DNA of 64,000 nt from Areca catechu. Taxonomy: Eukaryota > Streptophyta > Magnoliopsida > Arecales > Arecaceae. Location: positions 5,945,731 to 6,009,730 of the forward strand of contig CM038039.1 in NCBI GenBank assembly GCA_021397845.1, given 5' to 3'. Made by a program: the position numbers and the translations under genes. The notes beneath the pieces are model-generated. The model saw only the letters and a program-made list of their open reading frames with translations, was not told where the DNA came from and did no database searches. Of the stretch, positions 1 through 10,199 are shown one piece after another. Positions within the stretch are counted from its first letter, which is position 1, and every line of letters starts with the position of its first letter.

Positions 1-480
1 TGCTTCACGGAGGAAATGATGGCTAATCTCGATATGCTTGGTGCGTCCATGGAAGGCTGGATTTTTTGCTATGGAGATAGCAGACTCGTTGTCATATAAA
101 ATATCAACATGTTCATCTTGAGCTTGCTGTAGATCATCAAGGATGCGTCGAATCCACATAGCTTGGCATGCCGTTGATGCTGCAGCAACATATTCAGCTT
201 TTGTTGATGATAAAGCTATTGTAGCTTGCTTCTTCGAGATCCAGGAAATAGCTCCAGAGCCAAAGATGAACACATACCCTGTGGTACTTTTCCTATCATC
301 CATGTAACCTGCCCAATCACTGTCAGTACAACCAAAACACTTAAAGTTTGTTACAGGAAAATACCATATACCATAGGAAACCGTCCCATATATGTATCTA
401 AGAATCCTCTTTGCAGCTCCTAAGTGCAGTTTTGAAGGATCAATCTAGATACTAGGCTCACAGCAAACATCACATCTGGA
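1..480 (-). pseudogene. copia RNase H, C-terminal part cut by window edge
   Basis: The minus strand encodes AEYVAAA in the 240-180 region and then YDNESAISIAKNPAFHGRT and HIEISHHFLREA near 110-1, the standard C-terminal RNase H signature of copia elements (degrades the RNA strand of the RNA-DNA hybrid). The frame ends at the window boundary. Confidence 0.85.
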
Positions 481-511
481 CGGGTGTGTGTTAAATAAAT
501 TAGTCCACCAA

Positions 512-1400
512 CTAATTTCCTGAATTCCTTGCATCAACTTTCTCTATTCCATCTGCCAGCTTCAGCTTTTCATTCACATTCATTGAAGTACTACAAGAGT
601 TACAATTTTCCATTCTAAATCTTTTCAAAAAGTCACGTGCATACTTCTCTTGTAACAGAAAGATGCCCTTTTCAGTTTGTTTTACTTCTAATCCCAAAAA
701 ATAATGTAAGAGACCCAAGTCAGTCATTTCAAACTCATGCATCATTTTCTCCTTGAATGCTGCAAGCAACACACTTGAGGAACTAGTGTAAATTATGTCA
801 TATACATACAAGTTCATAATAAGGATGTCCTTACCTTTTACTTGTATGTAAAGAGTTGGTTCACTTTGACTTCTTGTCAAACCCAATTCATGAAAGTAAG
901 CATCAATCTTACTGTACCAGGCTCTAGGAGCTTGCTTGAGCCCATACAAAGCTTTGTTCAGCTTGTATACTTTCTTTTCTGTACCTGCAACTATATAGCC
1001 TTGAGGTTGTTCAACAAAAATCTCTTCCTCCAGCATACCATTCAAGAAAGCTGACTTGATATCAAACTGAAAAACCTACCATCTCAATTGAGCAACAGTA
1101 GCTACCACAATTCTAATAGTTTCTAGTCTTGCAACATGGAAAAAAGTTTCATGGAAATCAATACCTTCTTGCTGTGAATAGCCCTTGGCCACCAGTCTTG
1201 CTTTATGCTTTCGAATGCTGCCATCAACATTGTGTTTGAATTTATAGATCCATTTCAAACCGGCCACATTCTTTCCATATGGTAAGTCAACCAATTCCCA
1301 TGTATAATTTCTTTCAATTGCTGCAATTTCATCATCCATTGCTTGTTTCCACTCTTGCTTTTCTACTGCCTCTTCAAAAATAGATGGCTCTGCAGAAAAT
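512..1400 (-). pseudogene. copia reverse transcriptase, catalytic motif lost
   Basis: The domain starts with EWKQAMDDEIAAIERN and KHKARLVAKGYSQ (about 1370-1130), meets an in-frame TAG near 1067, and continues with SAFLNGMLEEEIFVEQPQGY and LYGLKQAPRAWY. The active-site box is YVYD (about 797-808) instead of YVDD, so one of the two catalytic aspartates is a tyrosine. It cannot polymerise DNA. After 512 the frame shifts before the RNase H part. Confidence 0.9.
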
Positions 1401-2880
1401 AAGGCAAAGCTACATGATTCATAAATTTCATGCAAAGACCTCACCTTATTTGGTGGACTCTCCAAATCTGAACTGTCACTGATTGAAGATGAAGGTGAAC
1501 TGTCCATTTCTCCTCTTGCGGATTCAACTTGCCCAATTTGTTCTTGTAAAGAGTGAGATTCCTCTGCTTCTTCAAGTGGCAATCCTCCCTGTGCATTATC
1601 TTTCCAATTCCAAGAGGCATTTTCATCAAATATAACATGCTTACTGACAAACATCTTTTTAGTCATAGGATTATACGAGCGATAACCCTTTGTTTTAGCA
1701 CTATATCCAATGTGAATGCACTTCTCACTTTTTTTATCAAGTTTTTTTCTACTTTCTGGATTAATGCAAGCATAAGCAAGTGAACCAAATACTCTTAAAT
1801 GACTTATATTAGGCTTTCTTCCATACCAAGCTTCAAAGGGGGTCTGATTTTGTACTGCTTTTGTTGGTGACCTGTTGAGAAGATAAATTGCAGTCCATAC
1901 CGCTTCAGCCCAAAATTCATTTGGAAGTTGTTTTGTCTTTAACATACTTCTGGCCATTTCTACAATATTTCGATTCTTACACTCAGTAACTCCATTTTGC
2001 TAAGGTGTATAACTTGCTGTCAATTGCCTATGCACACCATTTGCTTGACAAAAGGAAGTAAATTCATCAGATAAAAATTCTCCTCCCCGATCTGTCCGCA
2101 AGGTTTTGATGCTATACCCACTTTGCTTCTCAACATAAGCCTTAAAAATGAGAAACTTGGAAAATGCCTCAGACTTGTATTTTAGAAAATAGACCCAACT
2201 TTTTCTGCTATAGTCATCAATGAAGAAGAGAAAATACTTACTTGTCCCTATTGACAAAGTTCTCGTGGGACCACATATATCTGTATGAACCAATTGGAGA
2301 GGCTATCTTGCTCTCCATGTGCTCTTGACTGGGAAAGATGTTCTATGCTGCTTCCCATAGATACATCCCTCACATACATCATCAACACTCTTAACACAAG
2401 GTAAACCAATCACCATGTTTTTTGGTTCAGTAGTTTCAGACCATAAAATGCAAGTGTCCATAGCGCATGTGCCATAGCCATGAATCATTATTAATAGAAA
2501 CATGTAATGCACAATCAATACTGGAAAAGGTGAAAGGAAACATGTTATTTGCTGTCATTTTTATTTTCATAACAACACCACACTCCAAGTCTCGGACCTC
2601 ACAGAAATTGTTAAGAAAGGTAATTGAATAACCTTTTTGAACTAGCTGACCAATACTCAAGAGATTATGTGCTAAACCAGGAATATAAAGAACATCATGG
2701 ATTTATCTTTCATCACCTGATTTAAGCTTCACTATGATCACTCCTTTTCCTTTAGCTTGAACTCGCTTCCCATCACCAAGCTGAACTTGTATCTTTGTTG
2801 AATTATCAATGCTCTTGAAGATATCCTTCAAACCTGTCATATGATTGCTGCATCCACTGTCTAACAACTACACATCATGT
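1400..2880 (-). pseudogene. copia protease-integrase region, broken
   Basis: From right to left: protease motif LLDSGCSNHMTG just after a TAG at 2868-2870 where a Trp is expected; a GAG-pre-integrase segment with ligands of the HHCC type (2660-2303); integrase core (2293-2000) with HTDICGP and DDYSRKSWVYFLK, then RTDRGGEF; an in-frame TAG at 2000-2002 inside the TPQQNG motif; then the integrase C-terminal part (1957 leftwards: NEFWAEAVWTAIYLLNR, RVFGSLAYA). Integrase would insert the cDNA into the genome. At least two stops and a frameshift at about 2300 prevent a continuous polyprotein. Confidence 0.88.
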
Positions 2881-2959
2881 CTACTTTGATTAGTATCAAG
2901 ACAAGTAAGAAATAGGTTAGCTTCAGTTTGATTTTCTTTCCCTTCGGCTACATTTGCTT

Positions 2960-3873
2960 GTTCTTTGGCCTTTTCCCGCCAATACCATTCAATATGACCA
3001 AATTTCTTACAATGCGACATTGAATGTGAGAGAAACGATTACCTTTTCCATCATAGGCTGATTTTTGACCATCATCATTTGATCTTCCACCAAAAACAGA
3101 TCTACCTTTGCCTCTGTCTCTGCCTCTGCTTCGGCCTCAGAATCCTCCTCTTCCTCGAGAGGAACCTGCAAACTTACTTTGACCAGCCTCTTCCTTTGCA
3201 ACATCCAGTTTGAAAGTGAATGCATGCTCTAAACTATTTTCAGGTGTCCTATTCAATCTGTATTTATGAGCTTGTAAACAACCCATTAGTTCCTTTAGGG
3301 AATAAGTAGATAGATCTATGGACACTTCAATGGCAGCCACAACATGGTCAAATTTAGGAGTTAAACTTCTAAGAATTTTTTCCACCACTTTTTGATCTGT
3401 GAGGACCTCACCAAGGGATCTAATCTGATTAACTACAGCAATAGTTCTAGTAAAGAAATCTTGGAGAGATTCTGAATTTTTTATGCCCAAAGTTTCAAAA
3501 TCACGCCTAAGAGTCTGAAGTTTCACTGTAATTATCTTGTCTATCCCTTGGTATTCACTCTTCAAGAGCTCCCATGCTTCCTTTGAGTGAGTTGCTGCTG
3601 AAATTCTTGGAAAAATTGCATCTGTGACAGCTTGCTGGATAATCAACAATGCCTTGGCATCTTTCTTTCTATTCTCCTTTAGTTCAGATTTCTGAGCTAC
3701 AGTCAGACGTGCTATCTCTTCTATTGTTGGTTCTACATAATCATGACACACAAAATCCAAATATCTTGTGAAACAAACAAAGTTTTCATCTTAATACTCC
3801 AAAATTCATAGTTTTTACCATTAAACATAGGAATAAAAGATTGATTTCCCGTAGGCATGCTCATACTGGCCAT
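2960..3873 (-). pseudogene. copia gag, broken
   Basis: The reading starts at the ATG at 3873 (MASMSMPTGNQSF), passes FNGKNYEFWSIKMKTL, the usual copia gag N-terminal motif, then shifts frame near 3770 and continues in the 3760-3137 frame with the alpha-helical gag region (TDAIFPRISAATHSKEAWEL). Near 3020-2985 a degenerate zinc knuckle reads HCKKFGHIEW, where the first and last metal ligands appear lost. Gag would form the virus-like particle and bind element RNA. The frameshift and damaged knuckle make it non-functional. Confidence 0.85.
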
Positions 3874-4007
3874 GAAAAAACTGGATACTTTACACAAACC
3901 TTCTGTCGAACAGGTGTTGGGCAGAATTTATGTCACCTGGCAATTGACTGTATTTGTTGCAACACCTTGTATATCATCAACCAATGCAAACACTGATGTC
4001 GATCCCT

Positions 4008-4022
4008 GGAGCTCTGATACCA
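4008..4022 (-). other. Primer binding site (initiator tRNA-Met type)
   Basis: The minus strand reads TGGTATCAGAGCTCC just inside the LTR. TGGTATCAGAGC is the standard plant copia primer site, complementary to the 3' end of initiator methionine tRNA. It fixes the orientation of the element. Confidence 0.88.
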
Positions 4023-4025
4023 CAA

Positions 4026-4352
4026 TGACAATGAAAACCTCTTGAGGTTGCCTCTACGGTGTGCACCTCAACTCTCTGCAACACAAAACTAGAGAATAAA
4101 ACAGAATAGAGCACACAGCATGAAGGGGTCAAAGAAAAGAACAGCAGTGATCGTCATTCATTAACCTATGGAACTCTTAAAGAGATAACAACAAAAAATA
4201 GAGAGAGAGTAATAGATTCAAGACATGATAAAAGTACGTTCTACCACAACTTCTAAACAAACATGGCTAAAAAGAAGGAGAACAGGGACACGACATATAT
4301 GAAATCCCAACTAACTAAATGATACCCAGAATTTTTGCATCACTAACCAACA
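4026..4352 (-). repeat. LTR (5' LTR of the minus-strand copia element)
   Basis: On the minus strand the segment begins TGTTGGTTAG and ends TTGTCA, three bases before a canonical copia primer site. About 327 bp is a normal copia LTR length. The right boundary is inferred from the TGTTGG start because the partner LTR is not in the window, so it could move by a few bases. Confidence 0.7.
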
Positions 4353-4906
4353 GCTTAATGACCGAGTTCGTATATATGGTTGTGGACCACAATTAATTAA
4401 TAACTCCACAATGTACTCGATTATTATGTGGAAAGTGGAGGGAAACTGATCGAATCTATAACGATCGATGAAGGGGATAAAAAGATGCGAGACAAAAAGA
4501 TTTGGCTTACGTTTGGCCTATCTAGGCTAGCTGATCATCACACAAGTCATGTAACATTCCAATGAGACCCTTAATTAGGATGAAGCATATATTGGTCTAG
4601 ATTTTGGTGTACAACCAACTTACAAAGTTTCGCATGACAAGTTAATTTATTACTTAATTTTTCTATTTATGGATGTGCTTATATATCCATGAGAAACAAC
4701 TCCTTTTAATTTCTCTCTTAATTGAAACCAATTAGAGTTCAATATAAAAGTCATTAGATGGTGACACTATATATGCTCCTACATTGGCAATCTATCTATA
4801 CACCTAAAAGCATGGAGGAGAGAGAATTATATATAGCATGAGAATTCTGGACCATTGGTTAGCATCTGTCTCATCAACTCTATTCTGGTGAGAGATTTCA
4901 TGTCTG
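4353..4906. other. Non-coding interval, nothing recognised
   Basis: AT-rich sequence between the copia LTR and the SINE. I see no coding, repeat or RNA signature. Confidence 0.6.
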
Positions 4907-4919
4907 AATAGTAAATATT
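4907..4919. repeat. SINE target site duplication, left
   Basis: AATAGTAAATATT; pairs with 5229-5241 with one mismatch. Confidence 0.8.
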
Positions 4920-5230
4920 GACCGCTAAGGTGGTAGCTCGGTTGGTAGAGATTTAGTTTCATTTTTCACCGGTCATGGATTCGAGGCATGATCTTCGTGG
5001 GTGACTCGATTAAATCCAGAAATTTTCTTGGAAACGTGATCGAGATGATGAGAGAGCGTACTACTCAAGCGTCTTAGGGTATCAAGCTGACGTACTCACC
5101 AATGATGGGAGGGTACGTGAAAAAATTACGGCCCGAATCGAACATAGCCTGATAGGGTTGGGATCCAGTGGGGATAGCTACACCAGGATTTATCCCCCCT
5201 CCTTTTGTTTCATCAAAAATTAAAAAAAAA
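4920..5230 (+). mobile_element. tRNA-derived SINE, copy 1
   Basis: The head holds an RNA polymerase III A box (TAGCTCGGTTGG, 4934-4945) and a B box (GGATTCGAGGC, 4977-4987), spaced as in tRNA genes. A unique body follows, ending CACCAGGATTTATCC, a pyrimidine stretch and an A tail. It is flanked by near-perfect 13-bp direct repeats: AATAGTAAATATT at 4907-4919 and AATAGTGAATATT at 5229-5241 (12 of 13), the hallmark of LINE-driven insertion. A second copy at 41247-41590 shares the head, the GACTCGATTAAATCCAGAA core and the CACCAGGATTTATC tail. It is not a tRNA gene because the acceptor stem and anticodon arm do not fold. Confidence 0.87.
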
Positions 5231-5241
5231 TAGTGAATATT
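5229..5241. repeat. SINE target site duplication, right
   Basis: AATAGTGAATATT, directly after the A tail; pairs with 4907-4919. Confidence 0.8.
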
Positions 5242-5243
5242 AA

Positions 5244-5865
5244 CATTGGGACTGCTGCACATTTTTCTTTCTTAAAAATAAAAACATATCAACATACAAA
5301 ACTGTGATCCATTAAAATCAAGAATACATAATCATACTAAAATTTAAAGTTAGATCAGCGGTTTTCCAAGGTAGGAACTTAGGATGGCCCCTCTAGCAAC
5401 CACCTGTTTTTTTTTCTTAGTAAAGAGAAGGTAATCCAATAACAATCCCCTCCATCCACGTATGCTAGTAAACACTCGTTAAAAAAAAAAAAAAAAAAAA
5501 AAAATCCGCAATGCTTATTACCATGGGAGCAAGATGGCACCCAGCAAACTGATCAACCTAGGTCAATTTTCTTGTAATCTATTTTTTTTTTATTTTTTGA
5601 AAATAAAATTTTGGCTGAACATAATAAAGTAGTTTATTTTATAATGACTTATATTTGATTAAATATCTATTTTTTTAGAAAAATTATGTAAAATATCGAT
5701 TATATTCTTAATAGATATAAGACCATACATTTTTCTTCCAAATTTTATATAAATAATATTATTATATTTATAATAATATAAATATATTATAATATAATAT
5801 TAGATTATAATAATTTATTATATTAATATAGTACTAATATATAACTATTAATGTTATATTAATAT
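5244..5865. other. AT-rich non-coding interval with poly(A) tract
   Basis: No gene seen. It contains a run of about 24 A at 5480-5503 and, from 5580, a strongly AT-rich stretch that continues on the other side of the large LTR element (15757-15950). The element therefore inserted into AT-rich DNA. Confidence 0.6.
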
Positions 5866-5870
5866 CACAC
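5866..5870. repeat. Target site duplication, left (cacac)
   Basis: The five bases before the left LTR are identical to 15752-15756 after the right LTR. Confidence 0.9.
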
Positions 5871-7349
5871 TGTTGCCGCCAAGACCGTCGTGGCCCGTAG
5901 CTGCTGCATCGGAGCGCGCTCCTCTCGCCACTTGCCGGTCCTCCGCTCCTGGACCTGCAAAACAGGGGTCAGAGACCCGGGCCGGGGTTTCCGGCGAGGG
6001 CACTCCGATGGTCAAGTCAATGACGATCCAGGGGAATAGATCATCCTGGTCGGGCCCCTCTTGATGGACTCCACACTAGGAGGGATGTGGAGTATGTTTC
6101 TCCTTTTTTTGGAGGAAGAGAAAAGTAGCAGGGGGAGAGTGATCGAGGGGATAGAGGGGTTCCCCGTTCCTCGGGTTTCTCCTTATCCCCCAACGGCTTT
6201 TTTTCTTTCCTGATCTTTTTTTTTCTTTTTTTGGTTCTGTCTTTTTTTTTTGTTGTTGTTGTTGTTATTGTCGTTACCTCTCCCCCTTGGGGGTTGCCGA
6301 TCGTTATTTGTAGTCGAAGATTGGCCGTTGGGGGCTCGCCTAGAGATCTCTGCTGGGTTGGCAGGTGCATGGGGCTGGATTCTGTGTCGTGAACGGGACG
6401 CCTTTCCTGACAGGTGGTAGGGGAAGCTCCCATTCCTTTTGACACTCTCTGGTTGCTCCATTTCGGGAAGTTTGGCAGTGCCTCGATCCGGGAGCTGCCA
6501 TCCTAGGGGTGCGTGCTCTCTGGCCGGTTCATTTCCTGGAAGTACGGCCGGACAGGTAGTTATGGCGGCATGGGGGGCACCATTCCGTGGTCCTCGAGCA
6601 GCTCGCCGGCGTCTCGGGACGGCAGGGTCGGCTCCGATCTGGGCGCTCCGGGCTTGCGGGGATGGCCAGGTGGAGGAGGGCGAAGTACGGGCCCGGTCCA
6701 GAGGGCGCGCGCTCGGAGAGGCTCGACCTCGGCGGGTGAGCTCTTGGCTTGACCTCGACCGCGGGGTACTAACCTCTGAGGGTCTCCTCTGGAGGGCGGA
6801 TGTTGGCGGACCCGGTCCAGAGGGCGCGCGCTCGGAGAGGCTCGACCTTGGTGGGTGAGCTCTTGGCTCGACCTCGACCGCGGGCACTAACCTCCGAGGG
6901 TCTGCTCTGGAGGGCAGATGTCAGCGGACCCGGTCCAGAGGGCGCGCGCTCGGAGAGGCTCGACCTTGGCGGGTGAGCTCTTAGCTCGACCTCGATAGCG
7001 GGGCACTAACCTCCGAGGGTCTCCTTTGGAGGGCAGATGTCGGCGGACCTGGTCCAGAGGGCGCGCGCTCGGAGAGGCTCGACCTCGACGGGTGAGCTCT
7101 TGGCTCGAACTCGACCGTGGGGCACTAACCTCCGAGGGTCTCCTCTGGAGGGCGGATATCGGCTCCGACCTAGTCGCCGAGCTCACGGGCTCGACTTGGC
7201 GGAGGACTGAGCTCGACTTGCAACATTGGAGGAGCTCAGCCCGACTCGGCAAGGTGCTCCGGGCTGAGCTGTTACCTTGGTGTCTGGCATGGCAGTCTCC
7301 CTTAACATGGCGCCTGTCCGCTGTCCACGTCAGCGGTTTTGCCACATCA
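5871..7349 (-). repeat. Left LTR (3' LTR in element orientation), 1479 bp
   Basis: Near-identical to 14274-15751 from the first TGTTGCCGCC to the last CCACATCA. It contains a (GTT)n microsatellite near 6250-6270 and four 119-bp tandem units (6690-7165). GC content is far above that of the flanks. Open frames inside it (for example 6183-6887 and 6439-6858) are shadows of the repeats. Confidence 0.95.
6690..7165. repeat. 119-bp tandem repeat, four units, in left LTR
   Basis: Units start with the CCCGGTCCAGAG motif at about 6692, 6811, 6929 and 7048, a spacing of 118-119 bp. Each holds GAGAGGCTCGACCT and CACTAACCTCCGAGG. The same four-unit array is in the right LTR at 15092-15560. Confidence 0.9.
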
Positions 7350-7363
7350 TTTACCCCCCACTC
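7350..7363 (-). other. Polypurine tract
   Basis: The minus strand reads GAGTGGGGGGTAAA directly before the left LTR, the normal place of a polypurine tract before a 3' LTR. The sequence before the right LTR on the plus strand is pyrimidine-rich, so the opposite orientation has no tract. Confidence 0.65.
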
Positions 7364-7730
7364 TAGAGGCTCGTTAATGCGCGGCACTCGGGGCGAAGGG
7401 AGTAGCTGTAACGCTGGCGTGGAGAGGTAAAAATCCGGTGCCATAATGGCTGCAGTTGCTGGCGCTTCGAGGGATGGCCCCGCAGGCCAGCATGGGAACG
7501 CCGCGTGGCCACGCTCGAGGAACGATTAATGCCGGCGCAGAATTCTGAGCGACCGAGATTCCTCATTCATCGATGGGCAGCACGTGGCGCAAATCCGTTG
7601 GCGAGGGAGTCATAACAGCGTAGGCCTGGTGGGCCTTTTCGAAGCAACAAGAAGAATTCCTCATGCAAAGGCTTCTCTCAGAATCCCTCGCGCTCGTTGC
7701 TGCGTCCAGGTCCTTCTCTATCAATTCAGT

Positions 7731-9983
7731 ATGTCTCGTCCTGAGTCCTGCGCTCGAAGGGTGGTGCTCTCCTTTTTCGACGAGGAATCGTAGGGGAAGC
7801 GGTTTAGGATTAGTGTGAGGCCAGCCCTTGCCGCCCCTCCCGCATCCGGTGGGGGGCTGGAGGTCACTCCTTCTCCTCCTGTCGTTCCTCCTCTTCCGCT
7901 TGAACCAGCCCCTGAGCCGGTTCGGTCGACAGGTCCGGGCGGGGTCGCTTCGACGATCTCTGCCACGGAATTGGAGGCCATTCAGGATGCTTATGGGATC
8001 CCGGCTTCTGTCCGGCTCATGGTTCCCCGCCCTGGGGAGCGGGTCACTTCCAGCGGCCCAGGGCACCTCGCTTTCTATGAGGGGACCTTCTCTGGAGGTC
8101 TCCAATTCCCTTTCAATCCTTTTTTCTTGTCTGTTCTGAGCAACTATCGTTTGGTCCCCACCCAGTTGGTGCCGAATGCCATCAGGGTAATCTTTTTTTT
8201 CATTGTACTCTGTCACGTCCACGGGTTCGTTGCCCGGTTCTCCCTGTTCAGGGCATTCTTTACCCTGAAACGCCACCCGACAGAAGACGGGTGGTGGTCT
8301 TTGTCTTCCTGCCCGAAGGACATTAGGTTCAAACTTCCCTCTTCTGTCAAGGGATGGAAGAGTAGGTTCTTCTTCGCGGACGTCGAGGGAGTCGACTGGG
8401 CCTGGAGCAAACCAAACAAATCCCCGAACCGTATTTCAGCGATCGAGGCTGCCGATCAGGACGACTACGAGCAGCTTCGTACCACCCAAATCCCTTCCTT
8501 GGAGGTTCTGTTATCAGTGCAAAATATTCTCGACTCCAGGATCGACTTATCGACTGGGCCGGGTAGGTTCAGCTTTTTCCTCTGCATGCAGTCCCCCTTT
8601 TTCTTCTCCCTCTTCTCTTTTCTTTTTTTTTTTTGGTTTGACTGTCTCGGTTCCCGTATGCAGGGTTGGACCTTCTAGAGAGCGAGGCGTCGCCGATCTC
8701 TAGGAAGAGGCCGCCCACTGAGGCGGTCACCGAGCCCCTTCCGGAGCGGGCTCGGGTTGAGGAGGCGGCGGTACCTACTCCTGCTGTGCCGGCTGCCTCG
8801 AAGAAGAAAGGGGTCGTGGGAGTCCCTACCCAACGGGCAGAACCGCGGGCGGAACCCCCTCTCCCAGAGCCTGTAGAGGTCGGCCGGCCGGCTGTCGCCA
8901 CCGCTCCACTTCACTCCCCGGGCCCGGGGGTGGCCAAAGTTGACGGCTTTCTAGTCATGACGGTGCTGGGCCCTCGGCCAGTCTTCGGGAGTCCTGTTGA
9001 GGGAGTGGCGGACACAGCTGCCCCTAGGGAGAGCTGGAGGGACGAGGCGAGGTGTCGCCTCCAATTCAAGTTAGGGCTGGAGAGTTCCCTGGTCGACAAC
9101 CGCACGCTGGCCTACCAAATGATGGACTTCTCCATCCCGCGGCGCAACCGGGAGAACATGGACGGATTGCCGGTCGGGCTCGTAATCGACAACATTTTTC
9201 TCCATCTATACACGGTAGGTAGCTTCGTCCTTTCCCTCCTTCTCTTTCCCCTTTTGTCTGAACTTCTAGGTACTACAGATGGGTGTCGAGGCCCTCTTCA
9301 TTAGAAGCTGCTACCGGAACTGGGAGCAGTCCGCGCAGCAGCAGATGGCCATGATCGCATCGTTGAAGACCGATCTAAAGGAGAAAGCCGACTCCGAGGA
9401 GGCGCTTGACCGGTGGGTTAAGGACCTTGAGAGGCAGCTTGCCGACTCCGAGGGGCGAGCGAAGGAGCTCCAGGAGAGGCTCGACTTCGAGCAGGGGGAG
9501 TCAAAGAAAAAAGCCAAGGAGCTCACCGACTCAGAGCAGAACTTGGGCTTGGTTATGGTTGAGGCAGCCTGGTAGAAACGGATCACCCAATCTCTCCGAG
9601 CTCGACTGACGGCAGAGGAGGAGAGGTCAGCCGTGGCTCAGAGGGCAGCGGATGAGGCGACCAGGGCGATCACGGATGCCAGGCGTGAGGGAGCTACCGT
9701 AAAGAAGGGAGCCGAGGAGGCAATGGAAAGGTACAGGGCTTCATAGGAGTTTCTCACCAAAATCCAGCAGACGGCGTCAGACTCCTTCTTCAAAGGTTTC
9801 ATGTACTTGCACCGCCTAGTCGAGGAGTTCGTCTCAGCCAAAGGCCGCGGCTACCTCTACTACCCTAGTACTTCAGATCAGGAGGCGGGTGCTGAGGAGG
9901 CCACGCCAGCTGAGACCAAAGCCGCGCGACTAGAGGCCCTTGGTGATGGAGATTCCTGGCCTAGCGATCCGGCTAGGAGATAG
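7731..9983 (+). pseudogene. PF04195-like 'putative gypsy type transposon' gene, antisense to its LTR element, three exons, three stops
   Basis: Exons are 7731-8562, 8664-9214 and 9279-9983. The introns are GT-AG (GTAGGTTCAG to ATGCAG; GTAGGTAGC to CTACAG) and the frame is kept across both joins. Exon 1 encodes the conserved region FYEGTFSGGLQFPFNPFFL, LFRAFFTLKRHP and GWKSRFFFADVEG, which I recognise as the plant PF04195 family often seen in gypsy elements. Exon 2 is Pro/Ala-rich and basic. Exon 3 is a long charged coiled coil (LERQLADSEGRAKEL) with a conserved tail (FMYLHRLVEEFV). Three in-frame TAG codons at 7791, 9573 and 9744 break it. It is followed by a 3' region with AATGAAA (about 10077). 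The molecular function is unknown; in Tat-type elements a gene like this is carried in antisense between polymerase genes and 3' LTR, as here. Confidence 0.82.
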
Positions 9984-10199
9984 TTATTATCCGTTCCTCT
10001 CTTTTTTTTGTATTCAACAGGGCCGCCCGGCATGTTGGGGGCCCGTGATAGGATTCCTGTACTTGACACTTGATCAATGAAATGCAGATTTTTCTTGAAA
10101 CTGCTCTTCTTATCTGGCTCCTCCCCTCCTTCACTCCCTTTCTATTTTTGTTTTTCTTTTTAATGTATGGGGAGATCAGGTAGGGGGTACCCGAGGGCT

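Larger units (their letters stand above)
1..4352 (-). mobile_element. Ty1/copia LTR retrotransposon, left-truncated by window edge
   Basis: Read on the minus strand, the order is LTR (4352-4026), primer binding site (4022-4008), gag (from 3873), protease, integrase, reverse transcriptase, then RNase H running off the window at position 1. That order (integrase before reverse transcriptase) defines the copia superfamily. The second LTR is outside the window. All coding parts carry frameshifts or stops, so the copy is dead. Several stops are single transitions from an expected codon, for example CAG to TAG at 2000-2002 in integrase and TGG to TAG at 2868-2870 before the protease motif, as expected from decay of methylated cytosines. 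Confidence 0.93.

Noticed and set aside
4920..5000. Possible tRNA gene
   Set aside because: A and B boxes are present, but the acceptor and anticodon stems do not form. The A tail and target duplications show it is a SINE.
6183..7444. Frames of 139-234 residues, Arg/Pro-rich, in the left LTR
   Set aside because: They overlap on both strands, follow the 119-bp LTR repeats and recur in the other LTR. GC-rich low-stop DNA explains them.
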